The notes below the pieces were generated by a model. That model saw only the letters and a list, made by a program, of their open reading frames with translations. It had not been told where the DNA came from and made no database searches. Shown here one piece after another: positions 1 through 13,355 of a stretch of DNA of 64,000 nucleotides. The translations under genes and the position numbers were made by a program. The stretch lies in contig NC_092216.1 of the NCBI RefSeq assembly GCF_030445035.2, positions 15,935,405 to 15,999,404 of the forward strand. The letters run 5' to 3'. This DNA comes from Dasypus novemcinctus. Lineage: Eukaryota; Chordata; Mammalia; Cingulata; Dasypodidae. Positions within the stretch are counted from its first letter, which is position 1. The number at the start of each line of letters is the position of its first letter.

Positions 1-1601
1 TTGAGTCATGCAAATATAACAAAAGTCCAGTTTAGTTTCAGGGTGTGTCACCATGTTATGGTTACAGAGATTCTTGCAGCAGGAGCTCCTGGAATCTATT
101 TCCTACTCTGGTGCACAAAACCACACACCAAGAGGGAATTAATAGCTGAATTATTGGCTTTGTCACATCCATCCATTCCACCCCAAAATGGCACAAAACG
201 CCTACTAAGCCCTACAGACTACTTTTACTGTAAAAGAGGTGACTAGGGTGGAAACAGGTCATGAAGATCTATCTAAAAGTGCCCCTTTGAGATAAATTTT
301 TATATGCTATCAAGCATTGAACCTTGGCACACCTGGGATTAGGAAACCTAGTTTCAATTCTCAAGAAATCACAATTTCATTTATTTACTCAAAAGGAATT
401 TCCTAAATGCTTACATATTATCGGCCTCCACTTGCACCCATTTCTAGATAAAAATTAAACCTAAATCTTTGGAGGGACACCAAGTTCCTCCCAAACTTCC
501 CCTAAAGGAGCTATTTTTTTTTTCTTTTTTGGAATTGGATTTCCTCTGTACCTCTGAAAGGTTATAGTTTTAAAGCTGAATCATCTTTAACCTGGAGTTC
601 TAACATGATATTTAGCAGTTCTTGGATCCCAGATATACAACATCAAAGGTACAGTAAATTTTGAAGGTAGCTATGCTAAAAAATGGTTTAAAGCTAAATG
701 ATTGCACAGTACTAATCTGTGCTTTAAATTACAGTCCTAGATCAAACTTGTGACCACCAGCATTGACATTCTTGCCATCTGGCAGAGCTGACAGTGTCCG
801 TTTGATACCTAACCATAGGTCTGAGTGAATCCTAAACCTATCACGCTGGCCTTGTTCCCTTTGGCCAGGAAGCATGCATCAGGGTCAGTCCAATATGCGG
901 CTGCTATCCCAAAATGAATATGTCTGTTTCCTGCTGTCTGGGTGAGATTGATGTCTCCAGCTTCCTGTTTATCTGCAGGTAATTGGAGTTGCCAAACTCT
1001 GTCCCCTCACTCACATTAGTGTGAAGCTGGAATTTTTTATCAGTCTTGTGACCAACAGCAAAATTGCTGTGTTTCACTTGGGACTTAGTGGTCTCAATTC
1101 ATCTGATAACTGGCTAGCCAGGCCTGATAATCCAGAATCAGAACACCCTAAAATAGAGGCCTGGGAATGTCAAAATCCATGTCACTGCCTGGGTTGATGT
1201 GCTTCTGCTTATGCCCTGTTTTGATTTTAGCTCGCCACCCCTCAGTGTTAAATAATGAAAAGGGTGAATTAGAGGTCTACTTCAGTCCATGTGTGAGCTG
1301 ATCTTCCACAGTAAACTTGGTGCCCAGTGTATTGTCAGTATTCCGTTTCTCTGTAAATGTCAGACCATATTCAGCCCATCTCTATCTGGGTTTACAGATT
1401 GCCTGTAACTTTGGTAGTCTCCGTGTTGGCTGAGCCTGACCTTATGAATTCCAGTCCATTCTCAGATTTCGTTTTCAAGTCCAGTTTTATTAAGCCCTTG
1501 GTAAAGACATCCCTGGTGGATTTCCAAAGATCAAAATATATAGGAGGCACATCCATGTTCTGTCAGGGGTGGTGGCTCAGCAGTGGCAGCAGCCCTCATT
1601 C
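1..1601 (-). pseudogene. VDAC1: VDAC1 processed pseudogene, copy 1 (3' UTR cut by window start)
   Basis: VDAC1 is the outer mitochondrial membrane voltage-dependent anion channel. On the minus strand the coding part starts at ATG 1556 ([20 protein letters not shown]) and runs without introns to about 729. Recognisable pieces are [72 protein letters not shown] and GGHK. Defects include loss of four codons after TKG, in-frame stops, a frameshift near 830 and a TAA at 729-731 replacing the Glu of the C-terminal EFQA. Below 729 the sequence follows the VDAC1 3' UTR to the window edge. Absence of introns and multiple stops make this a retrocopy. It interrupts a + strand L1. The C-terminal wording fits VDAC1 better than VDAC2 or VDAC3. 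Confidence 0.9.
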
Positions 1602-4215
1602 AAGTGGATTTTACTCCTGTTGTAGAAGGGCGGTTGAACTCAAGGAAAACAATTAACGTAACACACCCATTAACAAATCAGTGGGAAAAAATAATGTGAT
1701 CATCTCAATTCATACAGAAAAGGGAATGGACAAAATCCAGCATCCTCTCCTGATAAAAATACTTTGAAAGACAGGAATAGAAGGAAACTTACCCAGCATG
1801 CTAAATGGCATATATGAAAAACCCACAGCCAACATCTGAGGGACTGGTGAAAGCTTTTTGTCAAAGATTGGAAACAAGACAAGCATCCCACTGTCACCAC
1901 TGTTATTTCACACTGTGCCAGAATTCATAGCTAGAGCAAAAAAAGCCCACGCTTAGCATCCTTCCTACTGGTGGAGAGACTGAAAGCTTTCCCTTTAATA
2001 TCAGAAACAAGTCAAGGATTCACACTATAACTGTTACAGTTCAATGTTGTGCTGGAAGTTCATGCCAGAGAAGTTATGTAAGAAAAAAATCAAAAGACAT
2101 CCAAATTGGAAAAGATGTAAAAGTTTCTCTGTTTACAGACAGCATGGTCCCACATTCAGAAAATTCTGAGAAATTTACAAGAAATCTCCTAGAGCTGATA
2201 AGTAACTAGCAAGTAACAGGGAATAAGATCAACACCCAAAATTAGAAGTGTTTATATAAAAAAGCAATGAGCAGTCAGAATGAGAAATTTAAAGAAAATT
2301 CCATTCACAATAGGAAATAAAAGAACCAGATATCTAGAAATAAATCTCACCTAGGATGTATAGGACCTATACACCAAAACTACCAAACATTCCTAAAGGA
2401 AAACAAAGACTATCTAAATAAAGAGAAATATATTCCATGTTCATGGATTGGGAGACTAAATATCATTATGATGTCAGTGCTGCCTGAAGTGATTTACATA
2501 TTTCAGCACAACACAGTCTAACCAAAATTGCAGCAGCCTTTGCAGAAATTGAAAAGCCAATCATCAAATTTATATGGAATTGGGGAGTAGATATAGCTCA
2601 AGTGGTTGAATGCCTGTTTCTCATTATGAAGGTCCCAGGTTCAATCCTTGTACCTACTAAACACAAAAGAGACAAACACGAAGAAAAAAAAAACCTCTCA
2701 TTGGAAAGCAATTATCTCACTGGTTAAGCACCTGCTGTTCATGAATGAGGTTCTGGGTTCAATCCCAGGTACCTCCTAAAAAATTTATATACACACACAC
2801 ATATCTGTATCTATATCATCTATATCTATATCTATATCTATCTATATCTATCTGGATAAGGGTCCCTGAATAACTAAGCCACAAAGAAAAAGAGGCATTA
2901 TGTTGAAAGACTCACACTTCCAATACTAAAACTTACTTGAAAGCCACCGTTATCAAAACGACATAGTACAGAGACAAGGACAGGACAGGCATAGAGATCA
3001 ATGGAATTGAATTTAGAACTCAGAAATCAACTCTCACGTTTATGGCCGATTGATTTTGGAAAAGAAGGCAAAGACCACTCCACTGGGAAGTAGTAATCCC
3101 TGTGTGCTCTGAATATTAGATCTGCAGTTGCAAAAAGATGGAGGACCACTATCTCACAACTTATGCAAAAATCACTCTAAAGTGGATCACTATGGAATGT
3201 GTAAGTGTTCACTTTGTCATAGTAGAGCTCCACACAGTAAAGTATTAAACTGCTCCCTTCCCTCTCAAAGAAAAGAATCAATAACCTAAATTCAAGATCC
3301 AAACCTATTACACTCATAGAAGAAAAGAAGGAAGCATTTTCAGTACCTTGTGTTAGGCAATAGTTTCTTAGACCTTACCTCCAAAGTACAAGTAACTAGA
3401 GAGATAATAAGTAAATGGGACCTCGTCAGAATTTAAAACTTTTGTGCCTCACAGACTTTATCATGAAAGTAAAGTAAAACAAAAACCTACAGAATGGAAG
3501 AAAGTATTTGGAAACTGCATATGCAGTAAAAGTTTTATATTCAGATTATATGAAGATAACCTTCAATTTAGCAACCAAAGGACAAACAACCCAATTTAAA
3601 ATGGGCAAATGACTTGTATAGACATTTTCCCAAAAAAGATATACGAAGGCCAGAAGGTACAAATAAGCATTCTCAACATCCAGCCATCAGAGAAATGCAA
3701 ATCCAAACTACAATAGCACCCATTAGAATTGCTGCTGTTTAAAAAAGGAAATTTTCCAACAGTTGAAGATGATTTAGAAAAATAGAAACACCCAGTTACT
3801 GCTTAGTGGAAATGTGAAATGCTGTAACCACTGTCGACCTCTGTTTGGGATTTCCTCAGAGCTAAGTGTAGACCTATCTTATAACCTGACAGTCTCATAT
3901 TTTAAATGGGATTAATAGTACTGGATTATATATTTGCATGTCATTAAAAGAGGAAATGTTAGATTGTACACATGGTATTAATATTTAAAAATTTTAAAAA
4001 CTGATAGTACCATATTACATAACCAGTGAACCTTTTTACACTTTCAGCTAGAGAGTTAATAATACAATTATATAAATAATGTCACCATCAATTGAAATAA
4101 GTGTTCCATACCAACGCAAGGGGTGATAATATGTTTGAATCCTGTATTTTATGCATGACTGTTCTGTAAACCCACAAATTCTCTAATAAAGTAAAAAAAA
4201 AAAAGAAAACAAAAC
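1602..4215 (+). mobile_element. L1 fragment, ORF2 3' half plus 3' UTR (copy 1)
   Basis: Plus-strand LINE-1 ORF2 remains, including the strings for tacaccaaaactaccaaaca, gagatcaatggaattgaatt and aatgggcaaatgac. It ends in an L1M-type 3' tail, atgcatgactgttctgtaaa, with aataaa and an A-rich tail at about 4183-4215. It is broken by many stops, by the VDAC1 retrocopy at its 5' side and by a SINE pair at 2583-2857. Confidence 0.85.
2583..2857 (+). mobile_element. Two tRNA-headed SINE units plus (TATC)n tail, inside L1 (copy 1)
   Basis: Two consecutive units each carry RNA polymerase III promoter boxes: tagctcaagtggt with ggttcaatcct, then tctcactggttaag with gggttcaatccc. An A-rich linker separates them, and an (AC)n/(TATC)n run to about 2850 follows. 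L1 ORF2 sequence resumes at aagggtccctgaataac. Box sequences resemble the xenarthran tRNA-derived DAS SINEs. Confidence 0.7.
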
Positions 4216-7200
4216 AAAAAAGATACAGAATCAGTTGGCCATGTTGGATTTAATAGCCAATACTGTTGTGAGGATGAAATAGTATTGCATTGTAGTATGG
4301 ATTTCCATTTACCTCATAACTGGTGAGGTTGAGCATTTTTTCATGTGTTTTTGGTCTCGGTATGTGTTCTTCAGAAAAATGTTTTTTCCGAATATTTTTC
4401 CCATTTTTAAGTTGGGTTATTGTTTATTGTTGTGTTGTAGGGTTTTTGCATGTTGTGAATATACTAATTCCTCAAGAATCATTTTCTCATTTTAAAGGAA
4501 GTTATCTTTTTCCTTTCATGATAAAGACATTTGAGGAACAAAAATTTACAGTTTTGATTAGGTCCCACTTATCTATTTTTTCTTGAATTGCTTGTGCTTT
4601 GTGTGTAAAATCTCAGAAACCATGCCTACCACAGTATCCTAAAGATGCTTTCCCACCTTTCTTGTAGTAATTTTATAGTTCTGCTTTTAGATTTAGGTCT
4701 GTTGTCCATTTTTACTTGTTTTTGTATATACCGTGTGGTGGGGATCCACTTTCATTCTTTGAACATGTACATCGAGTTTTTCCCAGTACCATCTGTAGAA
4801 GAGACTATGCTTTCTGAATTAAGTGGAATAGTACACTTGTCTAAAAGCGATTGACCATAAATCTGAGTTATTGTCTCACTTTAAGATCTTTCTGTTCAAT
4901 TCCATTGGTCGATATGTCTTTGTGCCAGTACCTCGCTGATTTGATCATCATAGGTTTGTAATAAATTGTAGGTTTGGGAAGTCTGAGTACTGCAACTTCA
5001 TTCTTGTTTTCCCAGATAACTTTTGCTGTTTGGAGCCCATTATCCTGCCGTATATATAAAATCATCCAGTTTACCTAAAGTGTACAATCTGTGGCATTTG
5101 GTTTAATCACACAATTGTTCATTCATTACTTCAATCAATATTAGAATATTTTCATTACTCCAAAAAAGAAAACACAAGAAAAAGCAAACCACTAGCATAC
5201 CCATGCGTTAGCAGTACTAATTACAAATCCTGTCCGACCATAGAAATTTAATGATTGGGTTTCCTGTTTTTGCAATTTTGATTGGGGATTGCATTGAATC
5301 TGTAAATTTCTTTTGATGAGATCGACATGTTAATATTTGTTCTTCCAGGCCACGAACATGGAATGTCTTTTATTTAATCATCTTTGCTTTCTCTTAGCAT
5401 ATCTTGTAGTTTTCTCTATGACTCTACACATCCTTGATTAGATTTATTCCTACACATTTCATTCTTTTAATTGCTATTGCAGTTAGAATTGTTTTTCCTG
5501 GCTTCATTAAATGCTCATTACTACTGGGCATAAGGGAATAAGAGTGTGATATGGGGACATTTGGGGGGCTTGGAGTTGTCCTGAATGATATTGCAGGGAC
5601 AGATGCAGGACATTATATATCCTGCCATAACCCACTGAATGGACTGAGGGAGAGTGTAAACTACAATGTAAACTATAATCCATGCAGTGTAGCAGTGCTC
5701 CAAAATGTATTCACCAAATGCAGTGAAAGTGCCACAATGATGAAAGACGTTGTTGATGTGGGAGGAGAGGGATGGGGTGGGGAGGGGGTATTTGGGAACC
5801 TCATTTTATTTAACGTAACGTTTTGTTCTGTTAAAGTGATATATTACATTTGTTGATTTTCTTATTTTATGTCGATATATCCGGGCATACCTGAGATAAA
5901 TCCTTGTTCATCTCGATGTAAAATTCATTTGCTGTGCTGTTGGATTTGTTTGCTAACATTTTTTTTTAGCATCTTTGCATCTATATATTAAGGGGTATTT
6001 GTCTTTTTCATGGGGTATCTTTATCTGGCTTTTAAGGGACGATTTTCTCTCTGATTTTTTTAACAAAAACTTTGAAAAAGGTTAAGTTTTAATTCTTCTC
6101 GGAATGTTGGGTAAAAATCACCTGCGATGTCTTCTGGCTCTGGGTTTTTGTTGTGTTTGTTGTTAGGAAGTTTTTGCTTAGTAATATAACCTCTTTACTA
6201 GTTATTGTTTTGTTGAGATATGCTGTTTTTCTTAAGTCTTTGAACTTTGTATGATTCTGGTAACTTTTCCGTCTTATCTAGGTTGTCCAATTTGTTGGCA
6301 TACAGTTGTCCATATTATCCTCTTTTAGTCCTTTTGTTTCTGTGAGTTTGTTAGTCATGTCCCCATTTCCATTTCTGATTTCCGTCCTGTTTCTTTTCTT
6401 AAACTGTCTAGCTGAAACTTTGTCGATTTCATTGATATTTCCAAGAACTAACTCTTGTTTGTGACAGTCATCTCTAGTTTTTATTCTACGTCTTTTATTC
6501 CTGGTGTTATTTTATTTCTTTCCTTTCTCTTGCTTTGCATTTAGTTTGCTCTTCTTTTTTCTAGACCCTATAGTTTTCAGGTAAGAGCGGTAATTTGACA
6601 CCGCTCAGCTTTTACCTTTACTGGAGGTCTTTATTTCTTTATACTGCTTTGCTGCACTATCTAACATCCTTTTCCTCTTTTTGAAGAACTTCCTTTAGCC
6701 TTATTGTAGGGCATTTCTAGTGGTGACATATTCTCTTATCGTTTATCTGGTAACGTCTCAATTTCGCCTTCATTTTTGAAAGAAAGGCTTGATGGACATG
6801 AAATTCTTGGTTGACGCCTGTTTTCTTGCAGTGATTTAAGAATTTCATACCACGGCATTTTTGCCCTCATCCTTCATGCTTTCAGATGAGAAACTGTACG
6901 TGACTGTACTGTACTGTACTTGACTAGTTGATTTGAATGCTTTCTTCAGAGTTTAGCATTCCTATCAAGCATGTAAGTCCAAGGCAAATGAGAGAAGTAC
7001 CTGTCCTCTTTCTCTTTCAGTTGTATGTGGAGCCCAAGCTTGGGAGTTTGCTTCTTCTTGGCTTTTGCTTGCTAGAGAATTGCCTTAGGTGTTCTTTTGA
7101 GTGTCTTAATGTAGGTGGTCCTTTGTCCCAGGCCACAGAAAGAACTTAATGGTTCCTCACACTTTTCCAGCTATCTGCAAGTGACTTCTCTGATCTTAGG

Positions 7201-8160
7201 ACAAATTTGGGGGGGGCGGAGAAGGGGGGGAAACCCAAGACTCTCAAACTTACATCTGATTTCTTGACAGTGACATACATAATCCCCAGTATGTGCAGGA
7301 GCCACTCTTCTCCCTTAGGATCTAGAGCCAAGGTCCCACAATGGAAATACAATTTGCCCCACTTGGTGTTGTGGAGGGTGTAAGGAGGTTCCGACCAGGC
7401 ACAAGGAGATTCTTCAATGACTTTTGAAGCTGTGTTTTCTTAATTTAGCACTTGTCCAGTTAATACAGGGCTTTAACTGGTTTCCATACTTTTAGAAAGA
7501 TTAGTCTTTAAGAAAGAAATTCTTTAAGATTCCTCTTCTCTTCAGAGGCATTGTAACAATATCCACCCTCAGAACTAAGTCCCCAGTGATATGAAATAGC
7601 TAATGAAAGATAGAGATATAGAATCAGACCACACAAACCCTGAGTATGCAGGTCTATTTTTATGAGCTCCAGTTCCCACTCCTTCCATCCAGTAGTCAGG
7701 GGGAACAGAATAGCTACTGCATGGAGGGTGAAGTTCTCCAGTCTTTATTTCAGTTTACCAGCCTGTTCCTCCTGTTCCTTGATCCTATACCTTGTTTGCC
7801 TGGCCTCGGAGTTTAAATTGGTTGTTTCAGGCAGTTTCTTCAAGTTTAGTAGTTATTTTGGTAGATCCATAGATTCCTTTAACTTCCTACTCTTCCATCT
7901 TCCCACAGTCCTTAAATCGATTCCTCTAATGGTTTGGTATCTGTGATTTCAAAGTATGTTTTGAAATTGTTAAACGTAGAATTCTGTACATTTTTTAGCT
8001 AATTTGGCTTTTAAGGGCATCTTGCAATTCCATATGAATTTGAGGATTGACTTTTCTGTTTTGGTGAACATAGGTTGCTGGGATTGTGTTGAGGTGTCAT
8101 TGCTTTGGGACAAAGGTCTTTACATCATTCTTTAATTTACTATATTTAAATACAGCTTAA
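4216..8160 (-). mobile_element. Rearranged L1 fragments, antisense (copy 1)
   Basis: Minus-strand L1, recognised by antisense strings such as ggtgaggttgagcattttt, gattgcattgaatctgtaa, tttgttggcatacagttg and cattgatatttccaagaact. It is old, frameshifted and interrupted at about 5060-5200 by an old L1 3'-end piece and at 5525-5850 by a + strand retroposon tail. 7200-7930 may be 5' UTR. No intact ORF1 or ORF2 remains. Confidence 0.75.
5525..5850 (+). mobile_element. Retroposon tail (family T), copy in duplication block 1
   Basis: Non-coding module shared with 18240-19885, 30459-30780, 36777-36965, 43358-44470 (-), 47135-47345 (-), 54690-55370 and, more distantly, 57050-58245. Landmarks are cataacccactgaatggact, tgtaaactataatccatg, caaaatgtattcaccaa and a G-rich run before the 3' end. 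It lies in opposite orientation to the L1 around it. Confidence 0.7.
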
Positions 8161-9037
8161 CTGCTAGTCCCAGGAATACTGAGAGCTAGTGCCATAATCA
8201 GGCCTATCCCTGGCCTTGACTCTCACCTTGCCCTTGGCCTCAATTTCTTGGGCAGAGACCCAGGTCTGAATTAGCCAGAGTGTCTTCATGCTTGTGTGAG
8301 TTGAATGGTGGTCACTAGGACAGTTCTGACATCATAAATATCGCAAACCTGTTATTTACTTGTTTTTTCTGTTTCCAAAGAGCATTTCCTCTGGGTGAAA
8401 TTGCAGACAGCAGTGCATCCTGTAGGGGACATGGGTGAGGGGGTTTTGTACCCTCCTAAGAACATACTGCAGTGGCTTGCTGATTCTGGGTCAAAGGCTT
8501 GATCATTGATCTGTAGAAGAGTCAGCAGTTAGACTTTCAGGAATATCGTCACTAACTATTTATCTTTGCACCAAGTTTCTTTTGAAAATGGAGTAGGCAT
8601 TTCTAAAAATTGTTAATGATTTTGTTTGGCTTCTATAACTATGGAATTTTTTTCTGCCATTTCTTTTCCCTTTCTACAGTCCTTTAGTCCTTAAATTTTT
8701 TGAAATTATTTCCAGTTTTGTCTTGAATTTGGCTGTGGGTTAAGGTAGATTTTCATTTTAGAATTTGGCCTGAAATAGTCATTTCTCTGATGTGTCGAGT
8801 TAGGCCTAGAAATAATAGAGTAATTGATAAATTGACCATGGGCTACTAGCCAAGTGCCTCGGTTTCCCTATTTATGTGAGAGTGGTGTCACTAGGCAACC
8901 CCTTATTGAAATAGTGTGCCTAGAACACTTAGAAGACATGATACACATGCCTCCAATTTTGACTGTTTTTAATGGAAACAACTTTGGAACAAACATTGGG
9001 TACACATGTTCATTTCCTATTGCATGTGTCTTCCTAG
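8161..9037. other. Intronic DNA before ankyrin exon, copy 1
   Basis: No exon, RNA gene or clear repeat recognised. The sequence is of mixed composition and is duplicated at 33101-33975. The pyrimidine-containing stretch before the exon (cattgcatgtgtcttcctag region) serves as its acceptor. Confidence 0.6.
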
Positions 9038-9183
9038 GCCTCTCCATGATGCAGTTGAGAGTGATCACTTGGGAATTGTCCGTCTGCTCCTCTCCTATGG
9101 TGCCGATCCTACTCTGGCTACATACTCAGGTAGAACTATCATGAAAATGACCCACAGTGAACTTATGGAAATGTTTCTGAAAG
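9038..9183 (+). CDS. BCOR: BCOR-like ankyrin exon, copy 1 (extra or duplicated)
   Basis: Second copy of the ankyrin exon, with the same acceptor (ttcctag) and donor (aaag/gtaggt). It differs from 33976-34121 only by a synonymous Thr codon (ACA instead of ACG). No downstream BCOR exon lies between it and copy 2. The duplicated block ends 214 bases later at a 13-N gap. Splicing it to copy 2 would break the frame, because the exon ends after codon position 1 and copy 2 starts at codon position 3. It is either an alternative, mutually exclusive exon, a dead duplicate, or an assembly duplicate. Confidence 0.85.
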
Positions 9184-9254
9184 GTAGGTCATTTCAAGAG
9201 ACAGAAACAAAAACATTCAAGAAATATTCTTTATTTAAGTATTAGTTGGTACCT

Positions 9255-9397
9255 AAGGGAATTGGATTTGGCTCAACTGATAGAGCATCCACCTACCACA
9301 TAGGAGGTCCAAGGTTCAAACCCAGGGCCTCCTGACCCATGTGATGTGCTGACCCGTGTGCAGTGCTGCCATGTGCAAGAAGGGCCGTGCCACGCCT
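9255..9397 (+). mobile_element. DAS-type SINE, 5' part only, cut by the gap (copy 1)
   Basis: Begins ggaattggatttggctcaac, with A box and B box (ggttcaaaccc), after the sequence tattagttggtacct that is the target duplication of the complete copy at 34189. The last base before the N run already disagrees with copy 2 (cacgcct against cacgccg). Confidence 0.85.
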
Positions 9398-9410
9398 NNN
9401 NNNNNNNNNN
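9398..9410. other. Assembly gap of 13 N
   Basis: Thirteen consecutive N. The left flank is a DAS-type SINE cut in mid-element; the right flank is unrelated L1-type sequence. A 13-N gap is, as I recall, the filler that optical-map hybrid scaffolding inserts where neighbouring contigs appear to overlap. If so, the flanking duplication may be an unresolved contig overlap. Confidence 0.95.
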
Positions 9411-12400
9411 TCTACACCCACTGTGACAATGCTCCATGAACATTTGAACTTTCATATGCCTCCGAGGTATGCTCTAGGTGAACGTCCTCCCTTGCAGTCC
9501 CACCTCTGATACCCCTCACCAATGTTCCTCCCCTGCCAAAGTTGTAACCCTTTTGTGATAGGAAACTTCTTCAAACTTGAAGCCAACAAAGTATCCAAAT
9601 AAAAGTAATAGGAAAATGATATAAAAAGGATGGTTTTAAAAATAATGAATAAAATATGAAAAATTTTTAAGTTTGAAATAATATAAAAATGAAAAATATA
9701 AATTTAAAAATTTGAATATTGTATTTCATCACTAAGATTTGTTGTCTTGTATGTACAGTGACATTTCCTTCCATTTCCCCTTGTCTTATTTTTTTTCATT
9801 TTGTCTTCAGAGAACCGTTAGGTTACAGGAAAGTCAGTTATAGAATATAAGGGATTCCCATATTCCCTATGCACTCTGCCTTTTCCCCTTTCCCCTATTA
9901 TTAATAATAACATTTTACATGTGCTTGGTACGTTTGTTACAATGGATGTACAAATACTGAAACATTGCTGCCAACCATGGTCAGTGCTTTACATTGTGAT
10001 TTACATTTTGGCACATACACTTTTATAGATTTTGATCAAGTTTGATGTGGTCTGTACCATCCTTGCAGGACTATGTAGAACAATTACATCATCCCAAAAA
10101 TGTCCCATGTTCCATGGTGTTCCATCTGTTCTATTCCTCTTACCCTCTCCCCTAAGGACCCATGATAACCACTAAGATTAACTCATTGAAGAACCAGATT
10201 CATAGTTACTTGCAACGACATTGAGGTTTTAACATACTGGCCTGTCCTCCTCTATTAGGCACTGCCCAAGCTCTCAAGAAACTCTTGCCTCTCTGTTTGA
10301 GAGCATAGCAGGACTCCCCAGGTTGGGAGTACAACACCTTCCTGCTCATTATGTGAGTCTCCCCCCACTGGCACAACACCCTGACAAGGTGAACCCTACA
10401 CAGTTCCTAGAAGCCTGCCCAGGTATGCACAGTCCTGCATGCCACCCACATCCAACACCTTAAATTTGTAACCCTCCCCTGCCATATTTGTCAGAAGAAC
10501 ATTCCCAGGTTTGTAATTTCAAAAACACTCATAAATTCCCAGCAAGGATCACCTGCTTCCTCCCTCAACCCTTGCCCCAGTTCCATGGACAGTCTAACCC
10601 ACCCTTCCCACCTACCCTCCAAATAGACCGGTATCACCCAGCCCAATAGTATCACTGCAGTACTGTCATGCCCGTCCACTGCACAGCTATATCCTCCCAC
10701 CTTATCATAGATTTTACCCATAAGGGCATTGACTCACAACCTTCTCTCTGTATCCTGTAAACCTGCCTTCCAGACTGTAGCTCTGTGAACTTGCTCTATT
10801 CCTTAATTCATATCAGTGAGGTCTAGTAATATTTGTCTTTCATCCATGTTATCTCATGTGTTAAGGCAGCATTTATTCTTACAGCTGAGTAATATTCCTG
10901 TAATCATGTACCACAATTTGTTTATCCACTCATCTGTTGATGAACATTTTTGTTGTTTCCAACCTTAGGCAATATTGAATAATGCCACTATGAATATTGG
11001 TGTGTATATATCTGTTCATGTCCCTGCTTTTAATTCTTCTGGATCTATACCCTGCATTGGAATTCCTTGATCCTATGGCAGTACTATAGTTAGCTTCCTG
11101 AGGACCCATCAAACTGTCATCCACAATGGATGTAGCAGTATACATTCCCACCACCAGAGGATAAGGCTTCCCTTTACTCCACATGTTTTCCAACACTGGT
11201 AGTCCTCTGTTTTATTAATAGCTGACAGTCTAATGGGTGTAAGATGGTATCTCATTGTAGTTTTGATTTGCATTCCCCTAATAGCTAGTGATGTTGAGCA
11301 TCTTTTCATGTGCGTTTAGCCATTTGTAATTCTTCTTTGGAGAAGTGTCTAACAAAATCACATTCCCATTTTTAAAATGGGTTGTTTATCTTTTTATTTC
11401 GGAGCTGTAGGACTTCTTCCTGTGCTGGATATTAGGCCCCTATCAGATATATGGCTACCAAATATTTTCTCCCATTGCATAGGCTGCCTTCTCACTTTCT
11501 TGACGTACTCTTTTTAGGTGCAAAAGTTTTCAATTATGAGGATGTTCAACGTGTCTGTTTTTTCTTTCATTGCTTGTGCTTTGGGTGTAAAGTTCATGAA
11601 GCCATTTCCTAATAAAAGATGTTGTACATGCTTCCCTATCTTATTTTTTAGGAACTTTATGGTCTTGGCTCTTATCTTCAGATGTCTGATATATTTTGAG
11701 GTAACTTTTGTATAAGGTGTGAGGTGGTATTCCTGTCTCACTCTTTTGGATATGAATATCCAGTCATCCAAGCACCATTTGTTGAAGAGACCATTCTCTC
11801 CCAGTTGAGTGGTCTTCGTGGCCTTGTCAAATGTCAAGTGATTGTATATGTGAGGACCTGTATCAGAACTCTCAATTCAATTCCATTGTTCAGTGTACCT
11901 ATCCTTGTGCCAATACCATTCAGTTTGCCCTCTCTAGACTTGTAAGTGTGTTTTAAGGTAAGGTGTGAGATTCCTCTAGTTTCATTTTTGTATTTCAATA
12001 TATCTTTGACTATTCTGGGCTTCTTGCCCTTCTAAATAAATTTCATAGTTAGCTTTTCCAATTCAGTAAAAGACGCTGTGGTGATTAAAGCAGTTGCATT
12101 AATTCTGTAAATAAGTTTGGATAGGATAGACATCTTAATGATGTTTAATCTTCCTATCCATGAACAAGGAATATTCTTCCATTTATTTAAGTCATCGTTG
12201 ATTTCCTTTAACAGGGCTTGTGTAGTTTTCTGAGTCCAAATCATTTACATCTATTGTTTAATATATTCCTAGGTATTTGATTCTTTTAGTTGCTGTTATA
12301 AATGGGATTTTTTTTCTTGATTTCCTCCTCAGATTGCTTATTATAGGTGTACAGAAATGCTACTCATTTTTTCACCTGCTACTTGACTAAACTCATCTAT

Positions 12401-13292
12401 AAGCTCTAGGCCTTTCTACGTGTAGGATCTTGTCTGCAGTGTGAAATTTTGACTTCTTTCTTTTCAACTTGTGTGCTTTTTATATCTCTTTCTTCCCTAA
12501 GTGCTCAAGCAAGTACTTGTAACACAATGTTAAATAAGAGCAGTGAAAGCGGGCATCCTTGCCTACTTCCTTATCTTAGAAGGTAGGCATTTAGGATTTC
12601 ACCATTGAATATGATGTTAGCTGTGGGTTTTCATGTATATCCTTTATCATGTTACAAAGTTTACTTCTATTCATTTATGCAGTGTTATTTTATCAGGAAA
12701 AGGTGCTGTATTTTGTCAGATGCTTTTTCTGCATATATAGAGACATTTATGTATTTTTTTTCCTTCAGTCTCTTTATGTGGTATATAACATTGTTTGATT
12801 GTCTTATTTTCAACCATTCTTGCATGCCAGGGATGAAACCCACTTTGTCAAGACCTATAATTCATTTGATGTATTGTTGAATATGATAGGAAAGTATTTT
12901 GTTCTGGACTTTAGTATCCAGCTCCTTATGGAGACTGATCTACAGTTTCCCTTTCTTGTGTTGTCTTCGACTTTGGTATTAGGGTCATGCTTGCATCAGA
13001 GAATGAGTTTGGCAATGATCCCTGCTCCTCTATTTTTTTGGAAGTGTTTAAGCAGGTTTGGAGTTAGTTCTTCCTGGAAATTTGGCAGAAATCACTTCTG
13101 AAGCTGTCTGGTCTTGTGCTCTTCTCCTTTGGGAGGTTTTTGATGACTAATTCAAACTCGTGGATTTAATTCATTAACATTCAATGTTATTACTGTCCAG
13201 GAATTACTATTTTCTGTAGGTTTATGTGTGCCGTATGTTGTTTTTATTTTTTTGTCTTTTCAGCTATTCTTATATTCTTCTCCAACAGTCTC

Positions 13293-13323
<31 letters not shown>

Positions 13324-13355
13324 CTTTTGACTTGCAGAACTCCCTTTTGTACTCC

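Larger units (their letters stand above)
1..9396 (+). repeat. Large direct duplication, copy 1
   Basis: Matches 24935-34330 end to end. Homology stops inside a SINE one base before the 13-N gap. The block continues leftwards out of the window. It carries the ankyrin exon but none of the three downstream BCOR-like exons. Confidence 0.95.

Noticed and set aside
1-246. 81-codon + strand ORF (also at 24935-25180)
   Set aside because: It is the complement of the VDAC1 retrocopy 3' UTR; no protein similarity of its own.
1357-1656. 99-codon + strand ORF (also at 26291-26590)
   Set aside because: It runs antisense through the VDAC1 pseudogene coding part.
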